Below are positions 15,632 to 24,911 of a stretch of 64,000 nucleotides of DNA, one piece after another; position 1 is the stretch's first letter; the number at the start of each line of letters is the position of its first letter. The notes beneath the pieces were generated by a model. That model searched no databases, was not told the origin of the DNA, and worked only from the letters and a program-made list of their open reading frames with translations. The DNA comes from JALYXI01 sp963716685 (GTDB taxonomy: Bacteria; Acidobacteriota; Terriglobia; Bryobacterales; Bryobacteraceae). The stretch covers positions 2,604,001-2,668,000 of the forward strand of contig CAVQTR010000003.1 of the NCBI GenBank assembly GCA_963716685.1, in the 5' to 3' direction. The translations under genes and the position numbers were made by a program.

Positions 15632-16893
15632 TCTTCCAGACGAAAGACTTTTTTCAGCGCCTCGATGACGAACGCGCCTTCGGGCTCGGCGGCCTGCCTG
15701 CGGATTTCCGAGATCGGCGCATGCGCAATCTTATTGACGATCGATTTGGTCAACGCTTCCACCACAGCCGCCTGCTCCGCCGTGAAGGAACCCGCTTTGC
15801 GCAGGACACGGGTCGTTTCCGCCGCGCGGATCATCTCCCAGCGCTCCTGCAGATTGACGATCGCCGGCGCGACTTCCTGCACCTTCAGCCGCGCCAGCAT
15901 GCGCTCCACTTCCTCGCTGATGATGTGCTCCGCCCGAGCCGCTTCCTTCTGCCGTTCCGCGATGTTGGTGTTCACCACGCCCTGCAGGTCGTCAATATCG
16001 TAGAGAAACACGTTATCGACCTTGTTCACGTCGGGTTCGATGTTGCGCGGCACAGCAATATCGATCAGAAACATCGGCTTGTTGCGGCGCACCGCAATCA
16101 CCCGCTGCATTTCATCGCGCGTCAGGATGTAATGCGGCGCTCCGCTCGATGTAATCACGATGTCCACTTCGGGCAGCATGCCAGTGAATCGTGCGTAATC
16201 CACAACAGTGCCGTCGAACAGCCGGGCCATCTCTTCCGCGCGGCTCTGCGTCCGGTTGGTGACGAAGATGTGCGCGGCTCCGGAGCGGCGCAAATGCCTC
16301 GCCGCCAGCTCCGACATCTTGCCGCTGCCCACCAGCATTACCGAGCGATTAGCCAGCGTGCCGAAAATCTTGCGCGCCAGTTCCACGGCCGCATAGCTCA
16401 CCGACACCGCCATTTGCCCGATGCCCGTTTCGGAGCGCACGCGCTTGGCGACGGAGAACGCCCGGCTCATCACGCTTTCAAGCAGCCCGTTCATCGCGCC
16501 GGCGGATTTCGAGAGCGCGTAGGCCGACTTCATCTGTCCCAGAATCTGGGGCTCGCCCACCACCATGGCGTCCAGACTCGCCGCCACGCGAAACAGATGT
16601 TCGATGGCATCGCGGCCTTCATAGCGATAGAGCTGCGGGCCAAGGCTGTCGGAAGAAATGCGTCGCGCTTCCACCAGGAACGAATCGATGGCCGCCTGCG
16701 GATCGGCATCGTCATCCGCAGCCACCGTGATCTCCACGCGATTGCACGTGGACAGAATCAGCACCTCCGCGATGCCCTTGCCATGCTTCAGCGCATCGAG
16801 CGCTGTGGGAATGGAGCGCTCCGGAAACGCCAGCCGCTCGCGCACTTCCACGGGCGCGGTCTTGTGATTCACTCCGGTGAGCAGCAGTTTCAT
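15628..16893 (-). CDS. hemA: Glutamyl-tRNA reductase
   Basis: HemA (421 residues) reduces the glutamate carried on tRNA-Glu with NADPH to glutamate-1-semialdehyde, the committed and usually regulated step of tetrapyrrole synthesis. The N-terminal catalytic domain has GVNHKTAPVEVRE (7-19) and the nucleophile Cys50 in LSTCNRVE, and VVGEPQILGQMK lies near 110-121. The NADPH Rossmann domain contains SVMLVGSGKMSELAARHL (about 184-201), and the C-terminal helical dimerisation domain is complete. The ATG at 16893 overlaps the stop of the upstream CcsA-like gene by four bases; the longer frame to 17346 is a shadow. HemL, which uses its unstable product, is encoded in the separate operon at 4849-6114. 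Confidence 0.97.
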   Translation of the reverse strand: MKLLLTGVNHKTAPVEVRERLAFPERSIPTALDALKHGKGIAEVLILSTCNRVEITVAADDDADPQAAIDSFLVEARRISSDSLGPQLYRYEGRDAIEHLFRVAASLDAMVVGEPQILGQMKSAYALSKSAGAMNGLLESVMSRAFSVAKRVRSETGIGQMAVSVSYAAVELARKIFGTLANRSVMLVGSGKMSELAARHLRRSGAAHIFVTNRTQSRAEEMARLFDGTVVDYARFTGMLPEVDIVITSSGAPHYILTRDEMQRVIAVRRNKPMFLIDIAVPRNIEPDVNKVDNVFLYDIDDLQGVVNTNIAERQKEAARAEHIISEEVERMLARLKVQEVAPAIVNLQERWEMIRAAETTRVLRKAGSFTAEQAAVVEALTKSIVNKIAHAPISEIRRQAAEPEGAFVIEALKKVFRLEE

Positions 16894-17699
16894 TGGATCA
16901 AAATCCCTGCGTGCGCCACCCATGTGACCACGGAGCAGAACAGCGCCGCAATCGCCAGGATCGCCGCTTTTCTGCCACGCCAACCCGCGCTGCTGCGGAA
17001 GAAGACCAACGCCAGATAGATGCCCCACGTGATGAAAGAGATGCCAATCCGCGGATCGGCAATCCAGCGGGTGCCGTAATCCACGCAGGCCCAGATGCTG
17101 CCCACGATGATGCCGCCGGTGATGCAAATAAAGCCGAAACGCAGCGATGAGGAAATCAGGTCGTCCAGAGTGCCAAGGGGAGGCAGATGGATGGGAAATT
17201 TTCTCGGCTTCTTGCGCTTGAGCTCGCTTTCCTGGAACAGGTAGACCACGGCGGCCACGGCGGTAAACAGCAGCGCGGCATAACCCAGCAGTATCAGAAC
17301 GATGTGCACCTTCAGCCACAGCCCGCGCACTTCCGGACTGGACCACGCCGGGAAATTGCCGCTCAGGCCGGCGACCAGCGTCAGCACGAACACCAGCGGA
17401 AAGATGAAGACACTAAGTGATTCGGTGCGGTAGCGCCAGTATACGAACAGGAATGACACAGTGATCAGGAACGCGCATAGAGACAGCGTCTGGAAGATGT
17501 CGTTGACCGGGAACTGACGTTCCATCATGCCCTGTTCCACGATGGAGACCAGATGAAACAGGCCGCCTAGACCGAAGGCGGCGAGCGCCGGACGGAAGAA
17601 CGTATCGCGCTGGCGGGTGAGCAGAAACAGGGAGTCGAGCAACCCAAACGAGTACAGGGCGGCGGCGACGCGGAGCCAAATCACGCTGGTTGCGGTCAT
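16890..17699 (-). CDS. CcsA/HemX-like cytochrome c assembly family protein
   Basis: A 269-residue integral membrane protein with about eight helices of the CcsA/ResC/CcmC family. In Bacillus a homologous protein, HemX, is encoded directly before or with hemA and affects HemA level, while CcsA proper delivers heme for cytochrome c maturation. Visible features are LVSIVEQGMMERQFPVNDIF with the family His/acidic loop (about 50-69), the KVHIVLILLGYAALLF helix (about 130-145), IICGSIWAC-like GGIIVGSIWACVDYG, and the final WVAHAGILIQ. Placement four bases into hemA strongly favours the HemX-like role. The upstream gene also overlaps by four bases. Confidence 0.85.
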   Translation of the reverse strand: MTATSVIWLRVAAALYSFGLLDSLFLLTRQRDTFFRPALAAFGLGGLFHLVSIVEQGMMERQFPVNDIFQTLSLCAFLITVSFLFVYWRYRTESLSVFIFPLVFVLTLVAGLSGNFPAWSSPEVRGLWLKVHIVLILLGYAALLFTAVAAVVYLFQESELKRKKPRKFPIHLPPLGTLDDLISSSLRFGFICITGGIIVGSIWACVDYGTRWIADPRIGISFITWGIYLALVFFRSSAGWRGRKAAILAIAALFCSVVTWVAHAGILIQ

Positions 17700-19285
17700 T
17701 CGTGCTTTACGCTTCCATTGTATGGTGTCAGCCTGACAGGCCGGGCGTCCGGCTCGACAAGCCAGGCAGTGCGTTGCGGGTAATACCGCAGCAGCGCGGC
17801 GTCTTCGGCATCGCCCAGATCGGCCGCCCAGACCACGCGCGAGGCATCGATATCCGCGGCATTGTGGATCCATTCGTGGAAGCGATGCGCGGGCGCATAG
17901 CGCACGAATACCAGCTGCGCGCCCGGCGCTTTGGCCAGGCTCTGGTTGACGGCGAGGCGTCCGTCGGGATCGGGTTCCACGACGACCGCGCGCGCTCCGT
18001 ACCAGAACAGGAAGTGAGCGCCGCACAGCAGCAGGATCAGGCGGGCGGCGGTTCGCGGCAGGCGCTCCAGCGCCACCACGCTGATCAATACGAACAGGCA
18101 GGTTTCAGCGGCGATGTAATGCGGGTAGAAGTACGGATAGAAATTCGTTCCGGCCGCGAATAGGACGACCGTTCCCAACACCCAGGCAAAACGAAACTCG
18201 CGGAGCTTCCACAGAAACGCCGGAAGCGCGAGCCACAGCGGCGCGAGAAAGAAGAACCGGTAGAAGCGCATGCGCTCCCACAGGCGCTGCGCGAAAGTTC
18301 CCGCGGTGTCGTGAATGGCGCACTGCGCCGCATAGTCCAGTTGCTGTTCGCGCGTCAGGGCGCGGTGCGGAACCGGATTCGGCTGAAACGTGAATGCCGC
18401 CGGCACGCCGTATTCGAAGCGGCTCAGCTGGTAAGGCAGCATTGTCCAGCTGCCGGTCACCTGCCTGTCCTGCACCAGCGTGGCGGCGACGCCTGGCAAT
18501 ACACCGAGGAGCACCGGAATCAACAGCTTCGCCGGCGGGCGCCGGACCGCGAGGTACAAACCCGCCGCTATGGCCAGCAGCAGCGATTCGGCGGGACGCG
18601 AAATGAACTGCACCGCGAAACCAAGCCCCAGCAGCCACGCGCTGGCCGGACGCGAACGCAGCCGCGGAAGCGCGCCGAAAACCAGGCATGCGGCAGCCGC
18701 CGAGACTGCGCCGCCCCAGTAGTCGTTCATCCATTCGCACAGCGGACCGAACTCCGCGACGGCGAGCAAGCCGCCCAGCAGCGCCCATTCCGGTGTTACC
18801 CAGGCGCGCAGCATCCAGTAGCACAGGCCGCAGAAAAGGCCGGCCGAGATCAGCACTCCCGCCCACGGATGGCCGAAGATCAGCTGCCCCAGAGCCAGCA
18901 CGATTCCCTGCCCGGCCGGATAGATGGAGCTGTAAGACGGCTGCTGCAGCACGAAAACCGCCTCAAAGAAGCGATGCATGGGGTGCACCGGGTTCGCGAA
19001 GCGAAAGTGCGCGACCGTGTCGCCCAGCAGCAGATGGCCGAAGTCATCGGCTCCCGCCGGCACGGGAACGGGAAACCACGGCACCAGCGCCAGCCGCAGC
19101 GCAACCGGCAACAGTGAAACCAGCGCAAAGCACCATCGCGGGCGCGCGGCCAAGCGGCGGGACCACGGCCCGAACCAGCCGCGCGTTAGCAGCAGCAGAA
19201 CCAGCGCCGCCGCTATCGCCAGCTCCGCCAGGTCGAGCGGCCCGAAGCCCGCGGCATTATGCAGCGGAAGAAAAGAACGGAACAG
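17696..19285 (-). CDS. Polytopic glycosyltransferase-like membrane protein
   Basis: A large membrane protein (about 530 residues) with many hydrophobic helices. It has an N-terminal extracytoplasmic loop containing ADDFGHLLLGDTVAHFRFAN, resembling the catalytic loop of GT39/ArnT-type lipid-linked glycosyltransferases, and a soluble C-terminal tail. The first ordinary start codon is TTG at 19153. The open frame, however, continues upstream without a stop to 19288 and encodes a good first helix (LAELAIAAALVLLLLTRGWF), so I extend it. A CTG at 19285, with GGAG six bases before it, is the best candidate start. It would transfer a sugar from a polyprenyl carrier on the outer side of the inner membrane; the acceptor is unknown. 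It overlaps the CcsA-like gene by four bases. Confidence 0.7.
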   Translation of the reverse strand: MFRSFLPLHNAAGFGPLDLAELAIAAALVLLLLTRGWFGPWSRRLAARPRWCFALVSLLPVALRLALVPWFPVPVPAGADDFGHLLLGDTVAHFRFANPVHPMHRFFEAVFVLQQPSYSSIYPAGQGIVLALGQLIFGHPWAGVLISAGLFCGLCYWMLRAWVTPEWALLGGLLAVAEFGPLCEWMNDYWGGAVSAAAACLVFGALPRLRSRPASAWLLGLGFAVQFISRPAESLLLAIAAGLYLAVRRPPAKLLIPVLLGVLPGVAATLVQDRQVTGSWTMLPYQLSRFEYGVPAAFTFQPNPVPHRALTREQQLDYAAQCAIHDTAGTFAQRLWERMRFYRFFFLAPLWLALPAFLWKLREFRFAWVLGTVVLFAAGTNFYPYFYPHYIAAETCLFVLISVVALERLPRTAARLILLLCGAHFLFWYGARAVVVEPDPDGRLAVNQSLAKAPGAQLVFVRYAPAHRFHEWIHNAADIDASRVVWAADLGDAEDAALLRYYPQRTAWLVEPDARPVRLTPYNGSVKHE

Positions 19286-19288
19286 ACG

Positions 19289-19921
19289 CTACTCCGTGCT
19301 CGCCAGTACTTTGCGATACTCGGCGCTCATTTGGGCCGCCACCTGCCGATGCGCCTTTGCGCCGGCAATGCTGGCCAGCAACCCTTTTCTGGCCTCCTCC
19401 AGATCATGGAGGTTGAGCTCATTCAGGTGCTCGTCATGAAAGTAGGTCAGTGCCGCAATGACCGTCTCCTGCGTCCGAGTCTGCAGCTGCAGGAAGCTGT
19501 TCTGTTCCTCATAGACCTCGGCATATTTCTTCAGGGTCGGATAATCCATGAAGCTCAAAGCGCCAACGGCTTCCGCAGCGCGCCAGCTGGTGGAACTGGC
19601 AGCGGGAGTGCTGAAGGCGATCGTGATCTGACCGGTATCCATCTTTTTGTGCGCCAGCAAATCGTTCACCAAGGCAAGGGCGCGTTCCTGGTTGCGGATA
19701 TTCGTGTCCATGCCAGGAAGCGCGCCGTCCAATTGTTTCTGGTTGTCCCGCAGTTCGTTCGAGATGTTCTCTTTCGCCTCCCGCACGATGGACTTATGGT
19801 GAATCCACTCGGTCACCTGCTCCAGCGAGAGCGCGATCAGGATGCCGACGGTCACGATCGCGAGATGCACCAGAACATCACGCCACGTGTGAACCGGCTG
19901 ATGCGGAGCGTGGATTTCCAT
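19289..19921 (-). CDS. Membrane-anchored protein of unknown function with coiled-coil region
   Basis: A 210-residue protein with one N-terminal membrane helix (VLVHLAIVTVGILIALSLEQ, about 14-33) preceded by HTWRDV, then a long helical, charged region likely to form coiled coils. Proteins with this HTWRDVLVHL-like opening are frequent in acidobacteria and proteobacteria but have no known function that I can name. The ATG at 19921 was chosen because it puts the conserved opening near the N-terminus; the longer frame to 19996 reaches into the GH88 gene. It lies seven bases after that gene and immediately before the polytopic protein, so all are probably one transcript. Confidence 0.7.
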   Translation of the reverse strand: MEIHAPHQPVHTWRDVLVHLAIVTVGILIALSLEQVTEWIHHKSIVREAKENISNELRDNQKQLDGALPGMDTNIRNQERALALVNDLLAHKKMDTGQITIAFSTPAASSTSWRAAEAVGALSFMDYPTLKKYAEVYEEQNSFLQLQTRTQETVIAALTYFHDEHLNELNLHDLEEARKGLLASIAGAKAHRQVAAQMSAEYRKVLASTE

Positions 19922-19928
19922 AACTCCG

Positions 19929-21059
19929 CTACTCCGAACGCATGGCCTTGTCCAGGGCTTCCACGAAGAAGTATTCGCCCCACATGACGGATTCATTCAC
20001 ACCCAGATATTTGTGGATGTGATAAACGCCGCCCTTGAGAATGCCTTCCCAGCCATCGCCCGGCGTGGCCACATACTCCAGACACAGCGACTCCACCATC
20101 TTCCTGGCGGAGATCCGGTAGAAGTTACTCTTGATTCGGTCCGAACTGAGTTCGGCGAGCTGAAACAGACCCGAAGCCGCGATGGCCGAGGCCGAAGTAT
20201 CTACCTGCGCCCGGCTATCTTCCGGAGCTCTGAAATCCCACGGCGCCACTCCATTGGGCGGCAGGTGCTCGAGGAAGTAATCCGCGCAGGCTTCCGCGGT
20301 CTGCAGAAACCGCGAATCGCGCGTGTATTCGTAACAGGTGCCGAAGCCGTAGAGCGCCCACGCCAGGCCGCGGGTCCAGTCGGAATCGCCGCGGAAGCCC
20401 TGATGGGTCGTCTGCTTCAGAAACTCGCCGGTCGTCAGGTCGAACATGCCTTCATGCGACGTCGATCCGTCGCCGCGCACCAGCACTCGCCGCGTGGTGA
20501 GGCAGTGCCGCATGGCGACGTCCAGCAGGTGCGCGTCACCGGTCTCGAGGGCGGCGTAGAAGATGACGCCGACGTTCATCATGATGTCTATGAACAGCGA
20601 GTCTTCGGAGACGAACGACCGCAGGTACTGGCCTTTCTCGCGGAAGCGCAGCGCCATTGTGCGGCCCGCCTGAATCAGCACGTCATTCAGATAAGGCTCC
20701 TGCGAAATCTCGTACCAGCGGAAGAACGTGGACATGAAGATGAAGCCCAGATCATGCACATTGCGGTCATGCTGGCGCGGCTCGAGCGGCCGCGAGTAGC
20801 GGATGGCCTGTTCCCGCCACCAGTGCGCCTCGGCGCTCTCGCGGCGGCTCTCCTGCTCATAGACAATCCACATCATGCCAGGCAGAAAGCCGTCGCACCA
20901 GTGCGTCCAGGCTTCTCCGAGGTGCTTCCATTTCCCCTCCTGCGTATACATCGGGTAGAAATCCGGATGCTGTTCAATCAGGGCGCGTACCTGGCGCCGC
21001 ACCACGGCCATGGCATTGTCGAAAAGGGCGGCATCTGGGCCGCCGGTTAGTTCAATCAC
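19929..21059 (-). CDS. Glycoside hydrolase family 88-like (unsaturated glucuronyl hydrolase)
   Basis: A 376-residue (alpha/alpha)6-barrel protein resembling GH88 unsaturated glucuronyl hydrolases, which hydrate the 4,5-double bond of uronic-acid oligosaccharides left by polysaccharide lyases. The catalytic-type Asp lies in HDLGF (Asp103), the second acidic residue is in the GDSDWTRGLAWALYGFG segment (about 223-237), and aromatic platforms (WTHWCDGFLPGMMW) line the barrel. No signal peptide is seen, so it acts in the cytosol. It starts 45 bases after phosphoketolase and heads the minus-strand run to hemA. No lyase or sugar porter is nearby. Confidence 0.85.
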   Translation of the reverse strand: MIELTGGPDAALFDNAMAVVRRQVRALIEQHPDFYPMYTQEGKWKHLGEAWTHWCDGFLPGMMWIVYEQESRRESAEAHWWREQAIRYSRPLEPRQHDRNVHDLGFIFMSTFFRWYEISQEPYLNDVLIQAGRTMALRFREKGQYLRSFVSEDSLFIDIMMNVGVIFYAALETGDAHLLDVAMRHCLTTRRVLVRGDGSTSHEGMFDLTTGEFLKQTTHQGFRGDSDWTRGLAWALYGFGTCYEYTRDSRFLQTAEACADYFLEHLPPNGVAPWDFRAPEDSRAQVDTSASAIAASGLFQLAELSSDRIKSNFYRISARKMVESLCLEYVATPGDGWEGILKGGVYHIHKYLGVNESVMWGEYFFVEALDKAMRSE

Positions 21060-21104
21060 GAAATCCTCTCGGTCCAGCCTACCGGATTTCGTGACGGAAG
21101 CGGG

Positions 21105-23486
21105 TTACTTGCCAAGCGGCCATGTCCAGCCGCTTATTTCCGGTTTGTCCATGCCTTCGGTGTGAGCGAAATTGAGGCTCTCAATGATCTGCGCCTTCAG
21201 CCACTCCTTCAGGTGCGCGCCGGAACCCTGCAGCTTCGGCACGCTGTCGATCACGTCGATGGCGAGATGGAAGCGGTCCACCTCATTCCAGATTGCCAGT
21301 TCCAGCGGCGTATTGATGTTGCCCTTTTCCTTGTAACCGTGTACGTGAATATTCGCGTGATTGGTGCGCCGGTACGTGAACTTATGGATCAGCCACGGAT
21401 AGCCATGGAAGTTGAAGATCACCGGCTTATCGGCGGTAAACAGGCTGTCGAAGTCATGGTCGGAGAGCCCGTGCGGGTGGGCGGAATCCGGCTGCATGCG
21501 ATAGAGGTCCACCACATTTACGAACCGAATTTTGAGATCCGGACAGTTCTGCCGCAGGATAGCGACGGCGGCGAGGGCTTCCTGCGTCATCACGTCGCCG
21601 GCGCTCGCCACCACGACATCCGGATCGGCGCCGCGATCGTTGCTGGCCCACTCCCAGATGCCGATGCCCTTGGTGCAGTGAATCACGGCGGAATCCATGT
21701 CGAGATAGACCAAATGCGATTGTTTGTCCGACACAATCACATTCACGTAGTCCTTACTGCGCAGACAGTGATCCGTGACACTCAGCAGACAATTCGCGTC
21801 AGGCGGGAGATAGATGCGGGTGATACCAGCGCTCTTGTTACTCACCACGTCGAGGAATCCGGGATCCTGATGAGTGAACCCGTTGTGATCCTGTCTCCAG
21901 ACCAGGGAGGATATCAGGATGTTCAGCGAGGAGATGGGGGCCCGCCAGTCGATTTCAAGCTTCGATTTCTCCAGCCACTTGGCGTGCTGGTTATACATGG
22001 AATCGATGATGTGAACGAAGGCTTCGTAGCTGTTGAACAGGCCATGGCGGCCGGTGAGCACATAACCTTCGAGCCAGCCTTCAAGCGTGGTTTCGCTCAA
22101 CATCTCCATCACGCGGCCGTCGGGCGCGATATCCGTGCCGTCGGCATCTTCCGGCAGGAACCGGGCGAGCCAGGTTTTGTAACTCGCTTCGTAAACATCT
22201 TCGAGCCGGTTGGAAGCATTCTCGTCCGGACTTAGCAGCCGGAAGTTATGCATGTTGGCGCGCATAACATCGCGCAGGTACTTACCAAGGTTGCCGGTGG
22301 GAGACATCTCCTTTGTGCCGGGTTCCTCGATCTCAACAGCGTATTTGCGAAAGTCCGGCAGATCGAGCGGCTTCCGGAGTTTTCCGCCGTTGGCATGCAG
22401 GTTGGCGCTCATGCGCCGCTCTCCGGTGGGCGCCAGCGCTTTGAGCTCCGGCTTTAGTGTGCCGTTCTCGTCGAATAACTCTTCAGGCCGGTAGCTGCGC
22501 AGCCAGTCTTCGACAATCTTCAGGCGCTCCGGCTTCTTCTTTACATCCATCACGGGTATCTGGTGGGCGCGCCAGAAGCCTTCTACCTTATGTCCTTCCA
22601 CTTCCTTCGGGCCGGTCCAGCCTTTGGGACTGCGGAGAACGATCATGGGCCAGCGTGCGCGTTCCGCCTTGCCGGAGTTTCGTGCTTCCTGCTGAATGGC
22701 GCGAATGTGCTGGATGCAGTGCTCCACGGTGGCCGCCATCCTGGGATGCATGAGGGCCGGGTCGTCACCTTCGACAAAGTGCGGAGTCCAGCCGTAGCCT
22801 TCGAACAGGCTTTTCAGTTCTTCCGGCGTGATGCGGGCGAGCAGAGTTGGGTTGGCGATCTTATACCCGTTCAGATGCAGGATGGGAAGCACCGCGCCGT
22901 CGCGAATTGGATTCAGGAACTTATTGGAGTGCCAGGAGGTGGCGAGCGGTCCGGTTTCGGCTTCCCCATCACCAACCATCACGCTGACGATCAGGTCCGG
23001 GTTGTCGAAAGCAGCGCCAAACGCATGGGCAACGCTGTAGCCGAGTTCGCCGCCTTCGTGGATGGACCCAGGAACTTCCGGCGTGCAGTGACTTCCCAGC
23101 TGACCCGGAAACGAAAACGCCCGAAACAGCTTAAGCATGCCCGCTGCGTCCTGACTCTTCTCCGGATAGACTTCCGAATAAGTACCTTCCAGATAGCAGT
23201 TGGAAATTACCGCGGGGGCCCCGTGACCTGGACCCGAGATATAAATCATGTCGAGATCGTACTTACGGATTACCCTGTTGAGGTGCACCCAGGTAAAAGT
23301 CTGGCCGGGATCGGAACCCCAGTGCCCGAGGAGCCGGTTCTTGATGTGTTCGAGCCGCAGCGGTTCGCGCAGCAGGGGGTTATCACGCAGATAGATCATG
23401 CCGGCGCACAGGTAATTGCACGCCCGCCAGTACGAATCAATACGATTCAGCTCATCGGGTTGTAACGATTGGCCGGGGGTTTCCAT
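21105..23486 (-). CDS. xfp: Phosphoketolase (xylulose-5-phosphate/fructose-6-phosphate)
   Basis: A 793-residue TPP enzyme that splits xylulose-5-P or fructose-6-P with phosphate to give acetyl phosphate plus glyceraldehyde-3-P or erythrose-4-P. Family signatures are ISGPGHGAPAVISNCYLEG (about 85-103), the EGGELGYSVAHAFGAAFDNP run (about 150-169) and the TPP motif GDGEAETGPLATSW (about 178-191). The second domain has GLFNSYEAFVHIIDSMYNQH and WRQDHNGFTHQDPG, and the C-terminal domain has PVIFNFHGYPWLIHKFTYRR. It is full length. The ATG at 23486 follows a GAGAAG site. Acetyl phosphate is normally used by acetate kinase or phosphotransacetylase; the only ackA sequence in this window is a deleted remnant (31965-32174). 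Confidence 0.96.
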   Translation of the reverse strand: METPGQSLQPDELNRIDSYWRACNYLCAGMIYLRDNPLLREPLRLEHIKNRLLGHWGSDPGQTFTWVHLNRVIRKYDLDMIYISGPGHGAPAVISNCYLEGTYSEVYPEKSQDAAGMLKLFRAFSFPGQLGSHCTPEVPGSIHEGGELGYSVAHAFGAAFDNPDLIVSVMVGDGEAETGPLATSWHSNKFLNPIRDGAVLPILHLNGYKIANPTLLARITPEELKSLFEGYGWTPHFVEGDDPALMHPRMAATVEHCIQHIRAIQQEARNSGKAERARWPMIVLRSPKGWTGPKEVEGHKVEGFWRAHQIPVMDVKKKPERLKIVEDWLRSYRPEELFDENGTLKPELKALAPTGERRMSANLHANGGKLRKPLDLPDFRKYAVEIEEPGTKEMSPTGNLGKYLRDVMRANMHNFRLLSPDENASNRLEDVYEASYKTWLARFLPEDADGTDIAPDGRVMEMLSETTLEGWLEGYVLTGRHGLFNSYEAFVHIIDSMYNQHAKWLEKSKLEIDWRAPISSLNILISSLVWRQDHNGFTHQDPGFLDVVSNKSAGITRIYLPPDANCLLSVTDHCLRSKDYVNVIVSDKQSHLVYLDMDSAVIHCTKGIGIWEWASNDRGADPDVVVASAGDVMTQEALAAVAILRQNCPDLKIRFVNVVDLYRMQPDSAHPHGLSDHDFDSLFTADKPVIFNFHGYPWLIHKFTYRRTNHANIHVHGYKEKGNINTPLELAIWNEVDRFHLAIDVIDSVPKLQGSGAHLKEWLKAQIIESLNFAHTEGMDKPEISGWTWPLGK

Positions 23487-23617
23487 AACTTCTCGTTCGT
23501 AGCATGGCACAGGTACATGACGGAATCGTGTCAGATGAGTGCGCGGGAATGGGGAATGGTGTGATTTTTCGTTTGATACAATTTGAACTCGGTTCCGAGA
23601 ACAATCCCCCATTTCCT

Positions 23618-24883
23618 ATGAAAAAAACTGCCGTTGTCTTCTTTTCTCTTGCGATGGCTCCGCTTGCGCTGGCCACCGCTGTAACGGCTGGCCCGTCCAA
23701 CGAGAATCTGGTGTTTACCGGACTCGGCCCGAATAGTGCGGGCAACGGGCAGGCCACCATGACCCTGGGCACCTGCGCCTACGACGGAAGTTTCACCAAT
23801 TGCACGCTGACAGGTGCGTACACGGGCCTGGGCGGCGGAACCTTTAGCATCGCGCTGAAATACCAGGGGAACGGGCCTTCCCCCATCCTGGCCACCATCA
23901 CGGGCGGCAGTGAAAATACGGTGGCCCTGAGCCTGTCTTCCGGGTCGCTGATTACCACGCTGACCCGAACAGACGGCACCGTAACGAATTTCTATTACAC
24001 GTTTATTTATTTCGCGGGCACTGCTGCGCAGAGCTGCACCAAAGCTACCGTCTGTAACACTGCTTCTGTATTCGGGACTGCCGGAGCGACCCTGACTGAG
24101 AAATTCATCGGCACCATCGATCCCACTCCCTCTATCCGGGCTTCCGCCGGGGTAATCAGCGCCGGTCAGTATGGCGGCTTCTCCGCAATCGCACCGGGCA
24201 CATGGATGGAGATTTACGGCCTGAACCTGGGAACGGTGCTTTCCCAGACATGGAGCGGCAACGATTTCAAAGGCGACGCGGCTCCTACCAGCCTGGCCGG
24301 CACAACGGTGACCGTAGGCGGCAAGCCCGCCTATGTCGATTTCGTGAGCCCGGCCCAGGTGAATGCGCAGGTTCCATCCGGTCTGGCGTCCGGTCCGCAG
24401 CCGGTAATTGTGACCACCGCGGGGGGAAGCAGCGCGGCCACCACCGTCACGGTCAACACGGTAGAGCCTGGCATTCTGGCTCCCACAGCATTCCAACTCA
24501 GCTCGGGTAACTACGTTGCGGCGCTGTTCCCGGACGGGAGCACATTCGTTCTGCCGCCGGGCACGACTAACGCAGTGCGTACGGCGCGGGCGAAACCCGG
24601 AGACACCGTCATTCTATACGGCGTCGGGTTCGGTTCCGTGACTCCCGACCTGCCGGCAGGCCAGATTTCGAGGCTGACCAACAGCCTGCAGATGCCGTTC
24701 CAGGTGTCTTTCAACGGTGTACCCGCGACCGTGACTTTCTCCGGCGAAGTGTATGGCTACGTTGGCCTTTACCAGTTCAACGTAGTAGTTCCGAACGTCG
24801 GTTCCGGTGATGCCGTGCCGTTGACGTTCACTCTCGGGGGGACAAAAATTCCCCAGAACCTTGTGATCTCGATCGGAAGTTAG
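23618..24883 (+). CDS. Secreted protein with Solibacter TIGR03437 C-terminal domain
   Basis: A 421-residue secreted protein. The Sec signal MKKTAVVFFSLAMAPLALA ends near residue 22, and the ATG at 23618 was chosen to start it. Residues about 25-190 form a Gly/Thr-rich beta domain of unknown function with a Cys pair (GTCAYDGSFTNCTL). Residues about 195-421 are the TIGR03437 repeat region, with APGTWMEIYGLNLG, KPAYVDFVSPAQVNAQVPSG, RAKPGDTVILYGVGFGSV and GLYQFNVVVPNVGSGD. This domain caps many exported proteins of Solibacter and relatives and is probably an Ig-like surface or assembly module. It is divergent from xfp, with TACAAT at 23577-23582 as a possible -10 box. Confidence 0.85.
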   Translation: MKKTAVVFFSLAMAPLALATAVTAGPSNENLVFTGLGPNSAGNGQATMTLGTCAYDGSFTNCTLTGAYTGLGGGTFSIALKYQGNGPSPILATITGGSENTVALSLSSGSLITTLTRTDGTVTNFYYTFIYFAGTAAQSCTKATVCNTASVFGTAGATLTEKFIGTIDPTPSIRASAGVISAGQYGGFSAIAPGTWMEIYGLNLGTVLSQTWSGNDFKGDAAPTSLAGTTVTVGGKPAYVDFVSPAQVNAQVPSGLASGPQPVIVTTAGGSSAATTVTVNTVEPGILAPTAFQLSSGNYVAALFPDGSTFVLPPGTTNAVRTARAKPGDTVILYGVGFGSVTPDLPAGQISRLTNSLQMPFQVSFNGVPATVTFSGEVYGYVGLYQFNVVVPNVGSGDAVPLTFTLGGTKIPQNLVISIGS

Positions 24884-24911
24884 CAAGTCCACTCGAAGAA
24901 AAGGAGTCTTC

